This document shows, piece by piece, positions 54,826-64,000 of a stretch of 64,000 nucleotides of DNA; position 1 is the stretch's first letter; each line of letters starts with the position of its first letter. Position numbers and translations under genes: made by a program. A model generated the notes under the pieces. It did no database searches and was not told where the DNA came from. It worked only from the letters and a program-made list of their open reading frames with translations. The stretch covers positions 13,144,001 to 13,208,000 of the forward strand of contig OY755178.1 in NCBI GenBank assembly GCA_963576735.1. Reading direction: 5' to 3'. This stretch comes from Bedellia somnulentella. Taxonomy: Eukaryota; Arthropoda; Insecta; Lepidoptera; Bedelliidae.

Positions 54826-56728
54826 ATAAAATAAAAATAAAATAAAATAAAAATCGTTTATTTCGGACGAGGTCCATATGTGTTAGTTACAAAATATCTT
54901 ACAACTATGTTAGTACAATCATATTATAATATTAATGTTAGTAACAGAAACAAAACTTACGTACTATGTTAGTAACTTATCTATTTACAACGCTATTATA
55001 ACAATTTTATGTTATTTTTGTGTCTTTGGCGAGATGAACGCGAGTCCAGTGTTGCATGATAATACTGTCCACGTCCAACCTCGCCTCGACCGTCTGCAAC
55101 AAACTGTTGGAGCTGCCCCTCACCCGGCGCATCAGGGACGCTGTGCACCGCCTGATGATGCTGGAGAAGCTATCGACCCCGGCTTCAGCCAGCATCCCCG
55201 ACGCGCTACAGTGTCGTGGCAGTCCCATCAGGGCCCTAAACGCATTATTGTACTGGGTGCGCAAGGCCCTGTACGCTACTTGGGTATAATTCATCCACAG
55301 GCTGCACGTGTACAGAGATACACAGTATGCTTTAAAAAGCGTGATTTTAACAGGTTTAGTGCAGCGTGCAAACCTGCGGGCGAGCATATTGGCCCTAACG
55401 CACAGCGCCCTGCGCTCCCGTTCCAGGTCAACGTCATCCTTCAGAGATTCGGTGACCCAATGTCCCAGATACTTGAAACTCTGCACTTGTTTCAAAGGAG
55501 TGCCATTTAAGTTTATGCTATTGACCTTATAGGTCTTATTAGCCGACTTAAACACCAGCAATTCACTTTTAGCAGTGTTGTATCTGAGACCGTGGGCCTC
55601 CGCATACCTTTCACACATGCCCAACAGTTTATTAAGAGCATTGATCGAAGGGCACAGCAGCACCATGTCATCTGCATAACTTATGTTGTTCACAAAGGTA
55701 CCGTCAACAGAGGAACCGACTCCGGCGCTGCTGAGCTCCTCGATCAACTCATTCATGTATAGATTGAAAAGTGTAGGTGAGCTTACACCACCCTGCCTCA
55801 CTCCACATTCCAATCTGTACATGCTTGAGTGCTCGCCTGACCATTTAACACAGTTCATTTGATTAGCATACCAGTATTTTAATAAGGATATGTACTCATG
55901 AGACACAGTAGTAGAAAGGTCCAGAAAAACAGCATACACAGGCGTATCCCTACTAGTATAGTACTGGACAGTCTGCTTGAGGCAGAGGACAGCGGTTTCA
56001 GTAGACAGTCCCGGTCTAAAACCAAACTGTGCATCATGAAACTTCACCTGGCTGCCCAAGTGCTGATCAACCAGTCTGTCCAGCACCTTGGCCAGTATAG
56101 TTGCCAGTGAAATCGGCCTATAGTTATTTTTGTCACTAGTATTACCAGTCTTGTTCTTAACTATAGGTACAATAACAGTTTTTAACATGCTGTCAGGCAG
56201 ATACCCATGACTTAAACAAAGAGAGAAAAACATGGCTAAAACTCGAGGCAAGTGTACACCTGCATATTGCAGGTGTTCAATACTTAAATGATCATGTCCA
56301 GGAGATTTTCCCCGAGTCATCTTTCTTAAAACAGTTCTTATATCTTTAGCCGTGATTAGAATTGACTTTCCACCTGTATAGGTACAGTTAACATTAGGGG
56401 GATCGTCATTCCCAACAACGGAACATTGGGGCGCCTGTACTCTAAAATGGTCTTTGAACAATTCGGCTATTAACGTCGGTTCACTCACACCATTAATGTT
56501 AGCTGGTACACTTAATTTTGGATTTAACTTTTTTGTCTGTTTCCAAAAGTCATTAAATTGTTTGCCTGAGTGGTGTCTAGACAAAATGTCCATCTTAATT
56601 TGCTGTTCGTTAACCTGACACCATTTTAACTTAGACTTAAACAAACTTCTAGACTCACACATTTTCCTATACACATAACCGCTACGTGGTTTATTGTACA
56701 GAACCCAATAGCCAAACCAAAGACGAGC
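54826..56728 (-). mobile_element. LINE-E, copy 2, inside Mariner-1
   Basis: The 3' tail is (TTTTA)n, seen as AAAAT repeats at 54826-54853. The 5' end is truncated at about 56728 within the endonuclease-RT linker (ARLWFGYWVLYNKPRSGY). The mariner codons are continuous across it, and only about 3 bp (CAT) may be duplicated. Same family as 2197-3490 but with more of the RT. Confidence 0.9.
55007..56727 (-). pseudogene. LINE-E reverse transcriptase with motif A deletion
   Basis: Over 555 codons in one frame: linker (SRSLFKSKLKWC), KMTRGKSPGHDHLSIEHL, NYRPISLATILAKVLDRLV, QFGFRPGLSTETAV, ECGVRQGGVSSPTLFNLYMN, catalytic SYADDMVLL, YLGHWVTESLKDD, RANMLARRFARC, and the C-terminal part ending at 55007. 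The frame is intact, but after VFLDLS it jumps to TTVSHEYISLLKYWY. The KAFD..FDQLWNKL stretch present in the 2-3 kb copy is missing, an in-frame deletion of ~20 residues in motif A. RT activity is therefore unlikely despite the open frame. Confidence 0.88.
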
Positions 56729-57519
56729 CTCATCATGCGTTGAATCTCTAGATACGTTATTCGCCTATTGTCATGAATTAAATTTTTCACTTCCACCACG
56801 TTTTCATCCGTAACAGCCGTTAGAGGGCGACCACTTCTTTCTTCATCCCGCAAAGTTAATCGACCACGCTTGAATTCGTTATACCAATGATACACGGTTG
56901 CCTTGGAAGGCCCTTCATCCATAAACGCCATTTGAGTCTATCGTATGATTCGTCTGGTTTTAAGCGACATTTGAAATCGTAAAAAATCATAGCGCGAAAA
57001 TGTTCCCGGCTCAGATTCATTTTTCAATAAGAAACGACAATTTAAAATAGCTCGTAAAAAATAAAGAGGGAAATTTTAAAATTGGAACGTACCTTTTTTT
57101 ATTTATAAAGACTCATATTTTTAGTATACATTACAACCGGCCAGTGTTTCATACATTAAAACCTTTTTTCGCAATACTTTCTGAGTGGACTGGTATTTGA
57201 ACAATCAAAGTATCAAATATGAACTAGTATGTTAATATAACTTTTGTCTGGCAATAAAAGCTCTTTTATTATGTTCTATTGAAATATGAACTGAGCTTGG
57301 ATGACAAATAACATCGATAATTCTATCAAACGTAACGAGAGTTTGCCATTATTAATGTACTATTCTTTTGTGGTTTGGCTGTTCTGATTAAAGACCTTTA
57401 CTTATTATGAAGAGGATATTTTTGTTTGTGTGTTGGTTTGTCTGTAATGAGTGCTAGGCTTTATTTATCATTACACCAAATGTTAATAAGGGTTGACCTG
57501 TAATAAAAGAAACTCAAAC

Positions 57520-57840
57520 TCAAAACTCAAACGTTATCCCCGATTGGGGCTGGCAGAGGAGCTTCTTCTGAACATCACGTGACATTGTCACCTATTGTTC
57601 AGAGTGCCCCCGTTTTGCTTCGACAGTGTACCCATATGATAGGGGGCTAGCCTTTTTCCGATTGGTACGAATTCACTGTCACATGGCTAAGTAAAACTCA
57701 GCTTCACGATGTCCCGTTGTCACTAACCACTCATATGACGTATCTATTATCATATGAAGTTCATATATCATATGAAGACAAATTGGTGTAGGCCCGACTG
57801 CACGATAAGCGGTGTTCTATCCATTGAGCTATCACGGTAT
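57520..57840 (-). mobile_element. SINE-2, (TTGAGT)-tailed copy
   Basis: Reverse: a tail of AACTCAAACTCAAAACTC, then the module CCCCGATTGGGGCTGGCAGAG, and the head remnant ending GTTCTATCCATTGAGCTATC at the right. The middle is partly rearranged (CATATGAA repeats). Confidence 0.75.
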
Positions 57841-58866
57841 CTAAATAAAAGTAACTTTAGATATTTAAAAAAAAAACACTACCCGTGTGAAACCAACATT
57901 ACAAAGAAAGTTCTCAAACATTTAAGTTTCGATAGCAAAAAGACTGAGCGACTGGTGGAATTCATCAAGCATTATATAAATATTAATTTTTGAATGTTTT
58001 GATGGTAATACGAAATCGTTCTTGGCGTAATCCTGTTTTATCCCTACTCATCTCCAAGTTTTCCTGAATTTGTAATTAGAATTGTAATACTAAGATTGCT
58101 CTGACTATTGATCTTTTTGCTTAGAAAACAACATTTGTTCAACGAAACTTGCTGCTAGCAAATCAGAGAGGCCTCTTCTTTAAATTGAAAGACGCCTAAG
58201 CAAATATTGATTCAAGTAAATCTGTATTTGACTGTTTTTTGATGGCTATTTAAAAAGGTCGTCGGCAAATAAACTTGCTAGTAATTGGATACTGTAACTT
58301 TAACATCACATTGTATTTTTATTTCCTGGTTATATGTTCCAAATTAGTAAGAAAATCACTTTCACACAATTCACAACAGCCACTTTTTGACGTACAGTGC
58401 GAAAAATATTGTAAAATTAAATATGATTTGTGGTTGGTATCAAGCCGCATCGCCTGACAAAATTACATATTGGTGATCAACGTGTCAGCGAAAAAGTAAA
58501 AACTTTTTACTATAATAGTGGTTTAATCAAGGTATCGGTAATTTTTCTTCTTTTTGGTTACCAATACGACGCGTAAACCTGCATAGTTGGTTTGGTGCTA
58601 TTTGAAATTGACACCACCCAGGTTTCTAAACAAAAAGATGACGTTCCTCTATAACTTAAAGATAAAAGATAATCATTTGTCGTTGCTGTAAGTGATACAC
58701 TTGAAAAGTATTTAAAACTAGAATGTAAATGGGCTTCATTATGCTGCCGCACTGCAGTTGTCACAATTATAGTCAGCGATACTTCATTTGCATGTTTCGC
58801 AAGATAGTCCGTTTTCTAGAGACTTTTTGAAATACTAGCTTTGCATATTTCGGTAATTAAAAGAAT
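57841..58866. other. No gene recognised
   Basis: AT-rich. The minus frame at 58558-58764 has no recognisable motif. Confidence 0.4.
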
Positions 58867-58878
58867 TGAAATAAACGC

Positions 58879-59263
58879 TACCTAACAGCGACATGATAGT
58901 CCAGTGGGTAGAACACCCGCCCGAAAAACAGAAGGGCGTGAGTTCCAATCCTGGGACGGGCCTACACCAATTTGTCTTTTCTAAAGTCATATGTGTGGTT
59001 AATTTATCATGGTTGCTAACGGTGAGGGAAAACATCGTGAGGAAACCCACATGGCTGAGTTGTACTTAGTCATGTGACAGTGTATTCGTACAAAAACGGC
59101 GATAGGCCTGCCCCCTATCACGTGAGTACACTGTCTAAGCAAAACGTGGGTACCTTCTCTGGAAACTAGATGGCGCTTGCCATGTGAGTTCAGGAGTATT
59201 GGTACCTCTGCCAACCCCTTCGGGGATAAACGGCGTGAACGTTTATTATGTTATGTTATGTTA
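58879..59263 (+). mobile_element. SINE-2, reference full-length copy
   Basis: 385 bp. tRNA-like head: A-box-type TAGTCCAGTGGGTAGAAC (58897-58914) and B-box-type GAGTTCCAATCCTGGG (about 58939-58954). The middle contains GAAAACATCGTGAGGAAACC and GGCCTGCCCCCTATCACGTG. The 3' module is CTCTGCCAACCCCTTCGGGG, ATAAACGGCGTGAACG, with a (TTATG)n tail. Target duplication TGAAATAAACGC at 58867-58878 and 59264-59275. Confidence 0.95.
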
Positions 59264-59299
59264 TGAAATAAACGCCATGCATTGTTTGCCATGTAGCTC

Positions 59300-59575
59300 A
59301 ACTCAAAACTCAAACTCAAAACGATCACGCCGTATTTTCCCGAAGGGGTTGGGAGAAGTAATACTTCTGAATATCACGTGCCATTGGCACTTATTGTTCA
59401 GAGTACCCACGTGTTGCTTGGACAGTGTACTCACGTGATAGGGGGAAGGCCTATCGCCGTTTTCATTAAGTACAACTTAGCGATGTGGGTTTCCTCACGA
59501 TGTTAACAACCTTGATAAATTAACGACACATTGACTATAGAAAAGATAAATTGGTGTAGGCCCGTGTGGCATTGG
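59300..59575 (-). mobile_element. SINE-2, partial, (TTGAGT)-tailed
   Basis: Reverse: tail CTCAAACTCAAAACG, module CCCGAAGGGGTTGGGAGA, middle to GTGTAGGCCCG at the right. The tRNA-like head is missing. It lies only ~35 bp from the previous copy, in opposite orientation and with a different tail. Confidence 0.85.
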
Positions 59576-60241
59576 GTTGAAATAGAACTATCAAGAGACT
59601 TCTCCTTTTTACGAGGTAACTATTGTTCAATGAAAATATAGGGTACTTTAAGTGATCATTATTTTAATACGATCATGCCAAAGATCTGGCTTACCCTTTA
59701 TGAGTAGATAGCCGTTAGTGAGGGTTTAATTTTGTAATTTACAATAATGCATAACAACCATATTCTATTCATAGTTAATTCACGGAATAACTGGCGGCAC
59801 AAAGGGAGATTTCTAAGAACGCTTTACATTCACTAGTTAGAAGGTCAATTTACCCTTTAAGCCAATTACGCCATCCTAGCAAAGACATAGGGTGGGGAAA
59901 TTTCAAGCCCAAAAGGGTTATAGAGCATTTTTTTACTGTTTAAATGATAGCCGTAACTAGCCGTAATTCTAGCTACACTTAGGAATGTTCAGAAAATTTT
60001 CAGTCGAAGCCATCATCGCAAAAGAACTTTTAAGAAATACCACCAGACGCATTGTTAAGACGTTTAATATTTAAGATATCTAGAAATATATAAACTACTA
60101 TTGGGTTATTTGGACGAAACCCATTACTTTTTATCCAAAAATTAATGAATAATGATAGATCTAGAAACTCTGACTACACTCTGATAATCATATCCTTATA
60201 GGTATACATAGGTATAGGTATACAATTATACATTCTGTGTA
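59576..60241. other. No gene recognised
   Basis: AT-rich. No coding or shared repeats. Confidence 0.4.
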
Positions 60242-61537
60242 CTAAGTATCGGGAATTTGTCAATAAAACAAAAAATACAAATTATACATCTAAATTTATT
60301 TTATCGCCTTCAAAGTAGGCCCCATCGCTTGCAATACAACATCTCCACCGCTTCACCCAGTCTTCCATACATTTTTCATAGGCTATTTGCGGTATGGCCT
60401 TTAGCTCATTCAGCGAATTTTCTTTTATGGCTTCTATCGACTCAAAACGTTTTCCTCGAAGTGGTAATTTTAACTTGGGAAATAAAAAAAAGTCAGACGG
60501 AGCCATATCAGGTGAATACGGTGCTTGGTCGAGAACTTTTGTTGAATTTTTCGCTAAAAACTCTTTCACTATAATGGCTGTGTGTGATGGTGCATTATCG
60601 TGGTGCAGCATCCATGAGTTGTGTTGCCACAAATCTGGACGTTTTCAGCCGATACTCTCACGCAAACGCTTCATGACGCCTAAATAATATTCTTTATTCA
60701 CTGTTTCTCCCTCTGGAAGGAATTCGGAGTGAACCACACCACGGTAGTCAAAAAAAACTGTCAGCATCACCTTGATTTTGGAGCGACTTTGCCGCGGTTT
60801 TTTGGGCTTCGGCTCGTTTTCGAGACGCCATTCTGAAGACTGTTGGCTTGATTGCATTTCGTACTCATAAACCCATGTCTCATCGCCAGTCATTATACGT
60901 TTCATAAAGGTCGGATCCGTAGAAGCTCGGGAAACCATGTCTTCAGCGACATGCTTTCGCTGCGCTTTTTGAACAAAATTGAGCTCTTTTGGAACTAGTC
61001 GAGCGGCGACGCGTTTCATGCCTAAAATGTCAATGAGAATGTTGTGGACGGACTTAAAAGATATGTTCACCTCACAAGCCAACTCTCTCAGACTCATACG
61101 TCGATTTCCGAGCACTAGCTTCTTGGTTCTGTCAATGTTTTCTTTGGTCGTAGCGGTTGAAGGTCTACCAGAACGAGGCAAGTCTACTACTACTTCTCGG
61201 CCTTCTTTAAAAGCCTTATACCATTCATAAGCCCTTGTTTTCGATATACATGATTCGCCGTAGGTATTTCGCAACATTTTTAGTGATTCACCACATGAAA
61301 TATCATTCGAAACACAAAATTTAAGGCACATTCTTTGTTCAACAATATTTTCCATTGTAAAAATCGCCGAGGACTCAAAACTATGACCAACAAAAAATGT
61401 AGTTTAAAACAAATTAAATGACAGATCCCGCTCAAATTTTGCGCGCTAAATTAGTACAGTGCTACCAACATGCAGTAAAAAAAATTGAACGACCTCTTTT
61501 ACGCGGCTCTTTTTATTGACATATTCCCGATACTTTT
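60242..61537 (-). mobile_element. Mariner-3, complete (1296 bp)
   Basis: Inverted ends AAGTATCGGGAATTTGTCAA at 60245 onward and, reversed from the right, AAGTATCGGGAATATGTCAA. TA is at 60240-60241 and 61538-61539. It contains one transposase frame with a single stop. The freshest DNA transposon in the window. Confidence 0.95.
60282..61355 (-). pseudogene. Mariner-3 transposase, one in-frame stop
   Basis: 357 codons in a single frame from ATG at 61355: MENIVEQRMCLKFCVSN, helix-turn-helix regions (ISKTRAYEWYKAFKEGR, SFKSVHNILIDILGMKRV), first Asp in MTGDETWVYEY, second in LHHDNAPSHTA, third in PYSPDMAPSDFFLFPKLK (34 residues after the second), and the end at 60282. The only lesion is TGA at 60645-60647 after RESIG, where CGA (Arg) would fit, that is, one C-to-T change at a CpG. 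All three catalytic Asp are present. Subfamily not assigned. Confidence 0.93.
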
Positions 61538-61577
61538 TACACAGAGTAGTAGGTATCCTTATAGGTAGGTATAATAA

Positions 61578-61655
61578 TAACTGCATTCGTTGTCTAGCGG
61601 TAAAGCACTCCACTTACAATCCGGAGAATTTGGGTTCGATTACAGTTGGGTTTAA
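61578..61655 (+). repeat. tRNA-like sequence (SINE head)
   Basis: TTGTCTAGCGGTAAAGCA (A-box) and GGGTTCGATTACAG (B-box) are spaced as in a tRNA. The acceptor ends do not pair and no CCA or terminator follows. Probably a tRNA-derived SINE head, different from SINE-2. Confidence 0.5.
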
Positions 61656-61941
61656 TATTACAAATACAATTAACCATTAAATTAATTACATTACCAACTA
61701 GGTAACCATAGTAGATTAATTCAAACTCTTTAGGATATTGTAGGCGTGAAATCACCTGATCATACGAAAATAATATAATTCTGTTTTTCAGAGGGTACGT
61801 TAAGCCAAGTTTAGTACAAGATGCTATCACAGAAGTAGTCGTTCGTATGACAACCCGTAATAAGTCAGCATGATAGTATATGAACGAATCACATTTTATT
61901 ATATTAAAAGATGTAGTGAAGTACAAAAAATGTTTAACTAA

Positions 61942-62079
61942 CGCCCGATTTCTGAATTGAGTATTCCAGCTGAGAATAACTTAAGTATCGTTCTGTCGCA
62001 TTGAAATGTTAACAAATGAATGAGACAAAACGATACTTAAGTCGTTCTCAGCTGGAATACTCAATTCAGAAATCGGGCG
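61942..62079. mobile_element. MITE-1 copy 2, 138-bp near-palindrome
   Basis: Same length and ends as 28321-28458, inverted relative to it, flanked by TAA at 61939-61941 and 62080-62082. Confidence 0.9.
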
Positions 62080-62082
62080 TAA

Positions 62083-62962
62083 ACCTCTAGAGCTCAGAAA
62101 AAAGCAGTGTTAATGTACAAAGTCAACTTCGTTTGCGAAATTCTTCGATAGGAACGTATTGCAAATAAGACGGTGCGACGTCGGTCTGCAGCTAAACGAT
62201 TTATGGAGTTTTGTATACCTTTCTGATTCTAATTTTAGTTTACTTCTGCAACTTTCTTTTGAAAGATAGTATTTTTTTCGTAAAAAGTTTCACAAACGAA
62301 GGCAGACACAACAAATTAAAGTCAAGATACACCACTGTAGAATAAAATCTCATTTTTACGCATAAAATATGTTCAATTAAATAAAGCAGTTGTAATGATA
62401 AAGATGACTTACAATCTGCATCGTCAAAGCCAAACAATTAAAAACCCATAAATTCTTAAAACTATATGTATTACAGAATAATTCGTTTACAAATTATTAA
62501 AAATGCATGGTTATATTATAACCAATAATCAGAGAGCTAATCATCAATCCCCTGTTTTTGTACCCTTAGGGTGATATAAGTCGAAATCAAGTCAATATTA
62601 TTAAATTCTGGATTACTCGGTACAATAACGCTTTGTATAGACCAAAGAAATAAAATGCTCAGTTCTACCTATATATTGATGAGTTAATTGATTAACATAC
62701 TGAAACTAAACTGAATATCTTAGTAATATGGCGTACCGTTACCTTCTTTTTTCTATAGTAATCGTTGTGTAGTCACTCGTTCTTAATTGACTTGATATTT
62801 GCATTAAAGTTCTGAAGTAATGTTGCTAAACTTTTCGAGGAACATACGAGTTTCTTGTCCGATTCAAAACAGACAAATAGGGTTTACGAGTAAGTAAATT
62901 TAAATCTGCTAAATATTTATTTATATAAATATACCTGTTTTGTATATACATGCGTTGATTTC
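62083..62962. other. No gene recognised
   Basis: AT-rich spacer without coding signals. Confidence 0.4.
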
Positions 62963-63155
62963 TGTGTAGTGTCGGCTTAGCATTGCACTACCCCATTTCT
63001 TCCCGTTAGTGTTTATCAGAGGCGGATAATGGTATTGGTGATTAATCATTTACTTAAGAATCTCTTGCCCAATAAACTTCCAAAAGTGGCTAACTTATTC
63101 CGAACGTCTGGCTTTCCCTTTTCGGGATTTATAGCCGTAAGTATATATACATTTA
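62963..63155 (+). mobile_element. SINE-1, internally deleted
   Basis: TGTGTAGTGTCGGCTTAGCA, TTCTTCCCGTTAGTG, then CTTCCAAAAGTGGCTAACTT and CCCTTTTCGGGATTTATAGC with the GTAAGTATAT end. The B-box region is deleted. Confidence 0.85.
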
Positions 63156-63759
63156 AAAGGTATTGCTTAAGGTAAGTTATAGCTTTAAAATTTAAAGTAA
63201 GCTGTTTAAAATAAATAGCTAAATACCACCAAAAGTTCAATAGTCTGGAAATATAGGTACTTAAGTGAAAATAGTGGTAAGTATGTATGATTTAAAGTCA
63301 GTTCGATTTGGAAAAAATAACATGTCTAATGCCAAAATAATAGCAGCCTCCTTTAAAAAAGTGATTTGTAACACTAGTTCGTTTCATTAAAATTGTAGAA
63401 GGTCATCGCTATGTCTTTATGCCACTACATGTTCCCTTTTCTATTATCAAAGTAGTCGTTTTTTTTATTTCATAGCTTATTTTGAGATTATAATTAGGAC
63501 ATGTCTGACATCAAACAACACGAAATGTTCCTATTTCACTAACAGCTCCCGCAAAACATTCATAAATCGCTGGGGAAATCCGCAAAATGTGAAACTGCAA
63601 ACGTACCACTCCATTCGAGTTTTAATTAGCATGTTTAGCTTACCCGCTGCTATTATTCAAGCAAATTATTCATCATTTGGAAGATTATTTATGGGACTAC
63701 ACTGCATTTGCTGTAGTGCGGGTAAAGCGAAAATATGGTTTTATTATTTTGCTAGATAT

Positions 63760-63838
63760 GACATAGCAATACTAATATTAATATTTATTAATAAATATAT
63801 ATTTAGCGGAATTAAGCGAAGAAATTTATTAATATTAG
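63760..63838. repeat. Inverted repeat, 19-bp arms
   Basis: AGCAATACTAATATTAATA at about 63765 and its exact complement near 63827-63845, with an AT-rich spacer. Nothing recognisable lies inside. The remaining 63156-64000 has no gene. Confidence 0.5.
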
Positions 63839-64000
63839 TATTGCTTTGGATTTCCGCAAAGTAACGCCTGATTCAATCCAAGATATGACATATTTATTAC
63901 ATATAATTTTAAGAAGAATGAGACCGTATTATTGGCGATCTATATGTTTATACATCATAGCATTTTTTTTATCCTTTGTGCCAGAAAAAGTTAAAATCAC

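Larger units (their letters stand above)
54064..57020 (-). pseudogene. Mariner-1 transposase, split and frameshifted
   Basis: Starts at 57020 as MNLSREHFRAMIFYDFK, shifts frame near 56935, and continues AFMDEGPSKATVYHWYNEFK and RRITYLEIQRMM to the LINE at 56728. After the LINE it resumes QIGSGSVHEILHKHLHVRRI, first Asp in VTGDESWIYQYDP, a frameshift near 54420, then LLLHHDNAPAHTA (second Asp) and PYSPDLAPCDFFLFPKIK (third Asp), ending YFEEI at 54067. The second and third Asp are 34 residues apart, the mariner D,D34D layout. The start and the wording near ESWIYQYDPETK suggest the irritans-type subfamily. Inactive. Confidence 0.9.
54002..57193 (-). mobile_element. Mariner-1, complete ends, split by LINE-E
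   Basis: Inverted ends: CACTCAGAAAATTTTGCGAA from 54009 and, reversed at the right, CACTCAGAAAGTATTGCGAA. TA lies at 54000-54001 and 57194-57195. Without the LINE (54826-56728) the element is ~1.29 kb, the normal mariner size. Minus strand is the coding strand. Confidence 0.93.

Noticed and set aside
54935..56110. Plus-strand frames over the second LINE-E
   Set aside because: Antisense shadows of the reverse transcriptase frame.
61578..61655. Possible tRNA gene
   Set aside because: Same reason: boxes without a cloverleaf and no T-run terminator at the right place.
1..64000. CRISPR arrays, bacterial operons, ribosome binding sites
   Set aside because: The content is eukaryotic (introns, LINEs, SINEs, Helitrons, mariners); regular repeats are transposon tails and microsatellites.

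Overview
The window looks like intron and intergenic DNA of a moth or butterfly (Lepidoptera). It is AT-rich, has almost no long host reading frames, and is packed with element families I associate with Lepidoptera: Helitrons with a CCCG..CGGG 3' hairpin ending in CTAG, mariners, RTE-like, jockey/CR1-like and RNase H-bearing LINEs, tRNA-derived SINEs, and the element whose ends read GGTTCCGTA/TACGGAACC. Exactly 200 N at 6470-6669 mark a scaffold join. Family and clade names are inferred from motifs; no database was searched. Layout, left half: 1-4.9 kb holds SINE-1, RTE-like and LINE-E fragments. 4.9-9.9 kb holds two near-identical segments on either side of the gap, which differ by two SINE-1 insertions and one LINE insertion. 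11.9-14.9 kb is a four-level nest: a LINE cut by a second LINE, which is cut by a Helitron, which is cut by a SINE-1. 22.0-24.9 kb is a mariner cut just after codon 3 by a GGTTCCGTA-type element that itself holds a Helitron. 26-34 kb carries SINEs, a 138-bp palindromic MITE and Helitrons. Layout, right half: 34.6 kb and 49.4-49.6 kb hold two well-formed coding exons on the minus strand with compatible splice phases, and a decayed duplicate of the first lies at 35.3 kb. A further candidate exon lies near 50.5 kb. Much of the window may therefore be introns of one large minus-strand host gene that I could not name. 46.9-47.9 kb holds a second Helitron, inverted relative to the first. 50.7-52.3 kb is a LINE with an intact reverse transcriptase end. 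54.0-57.2 kb is a mariner with both ends, cut by LINE-E. 60.2-61.5 kb is a complete mariner with one stop codon. How the parts relate: SINE-1, SINE-2 and the RTE-like LINE share a 3'-terminal module (CTCTG, a short C-rich/G-rich hairpin, then GCGTGA and a TATG-type tail). This suggests that one LINE reverse transcriptase mobilises both SINE families. Several SINE-1 and SINE-2 copies have clear target-site duplications (9-15 bp), and two SINE-1 insertions have a matching empty site inside the window.
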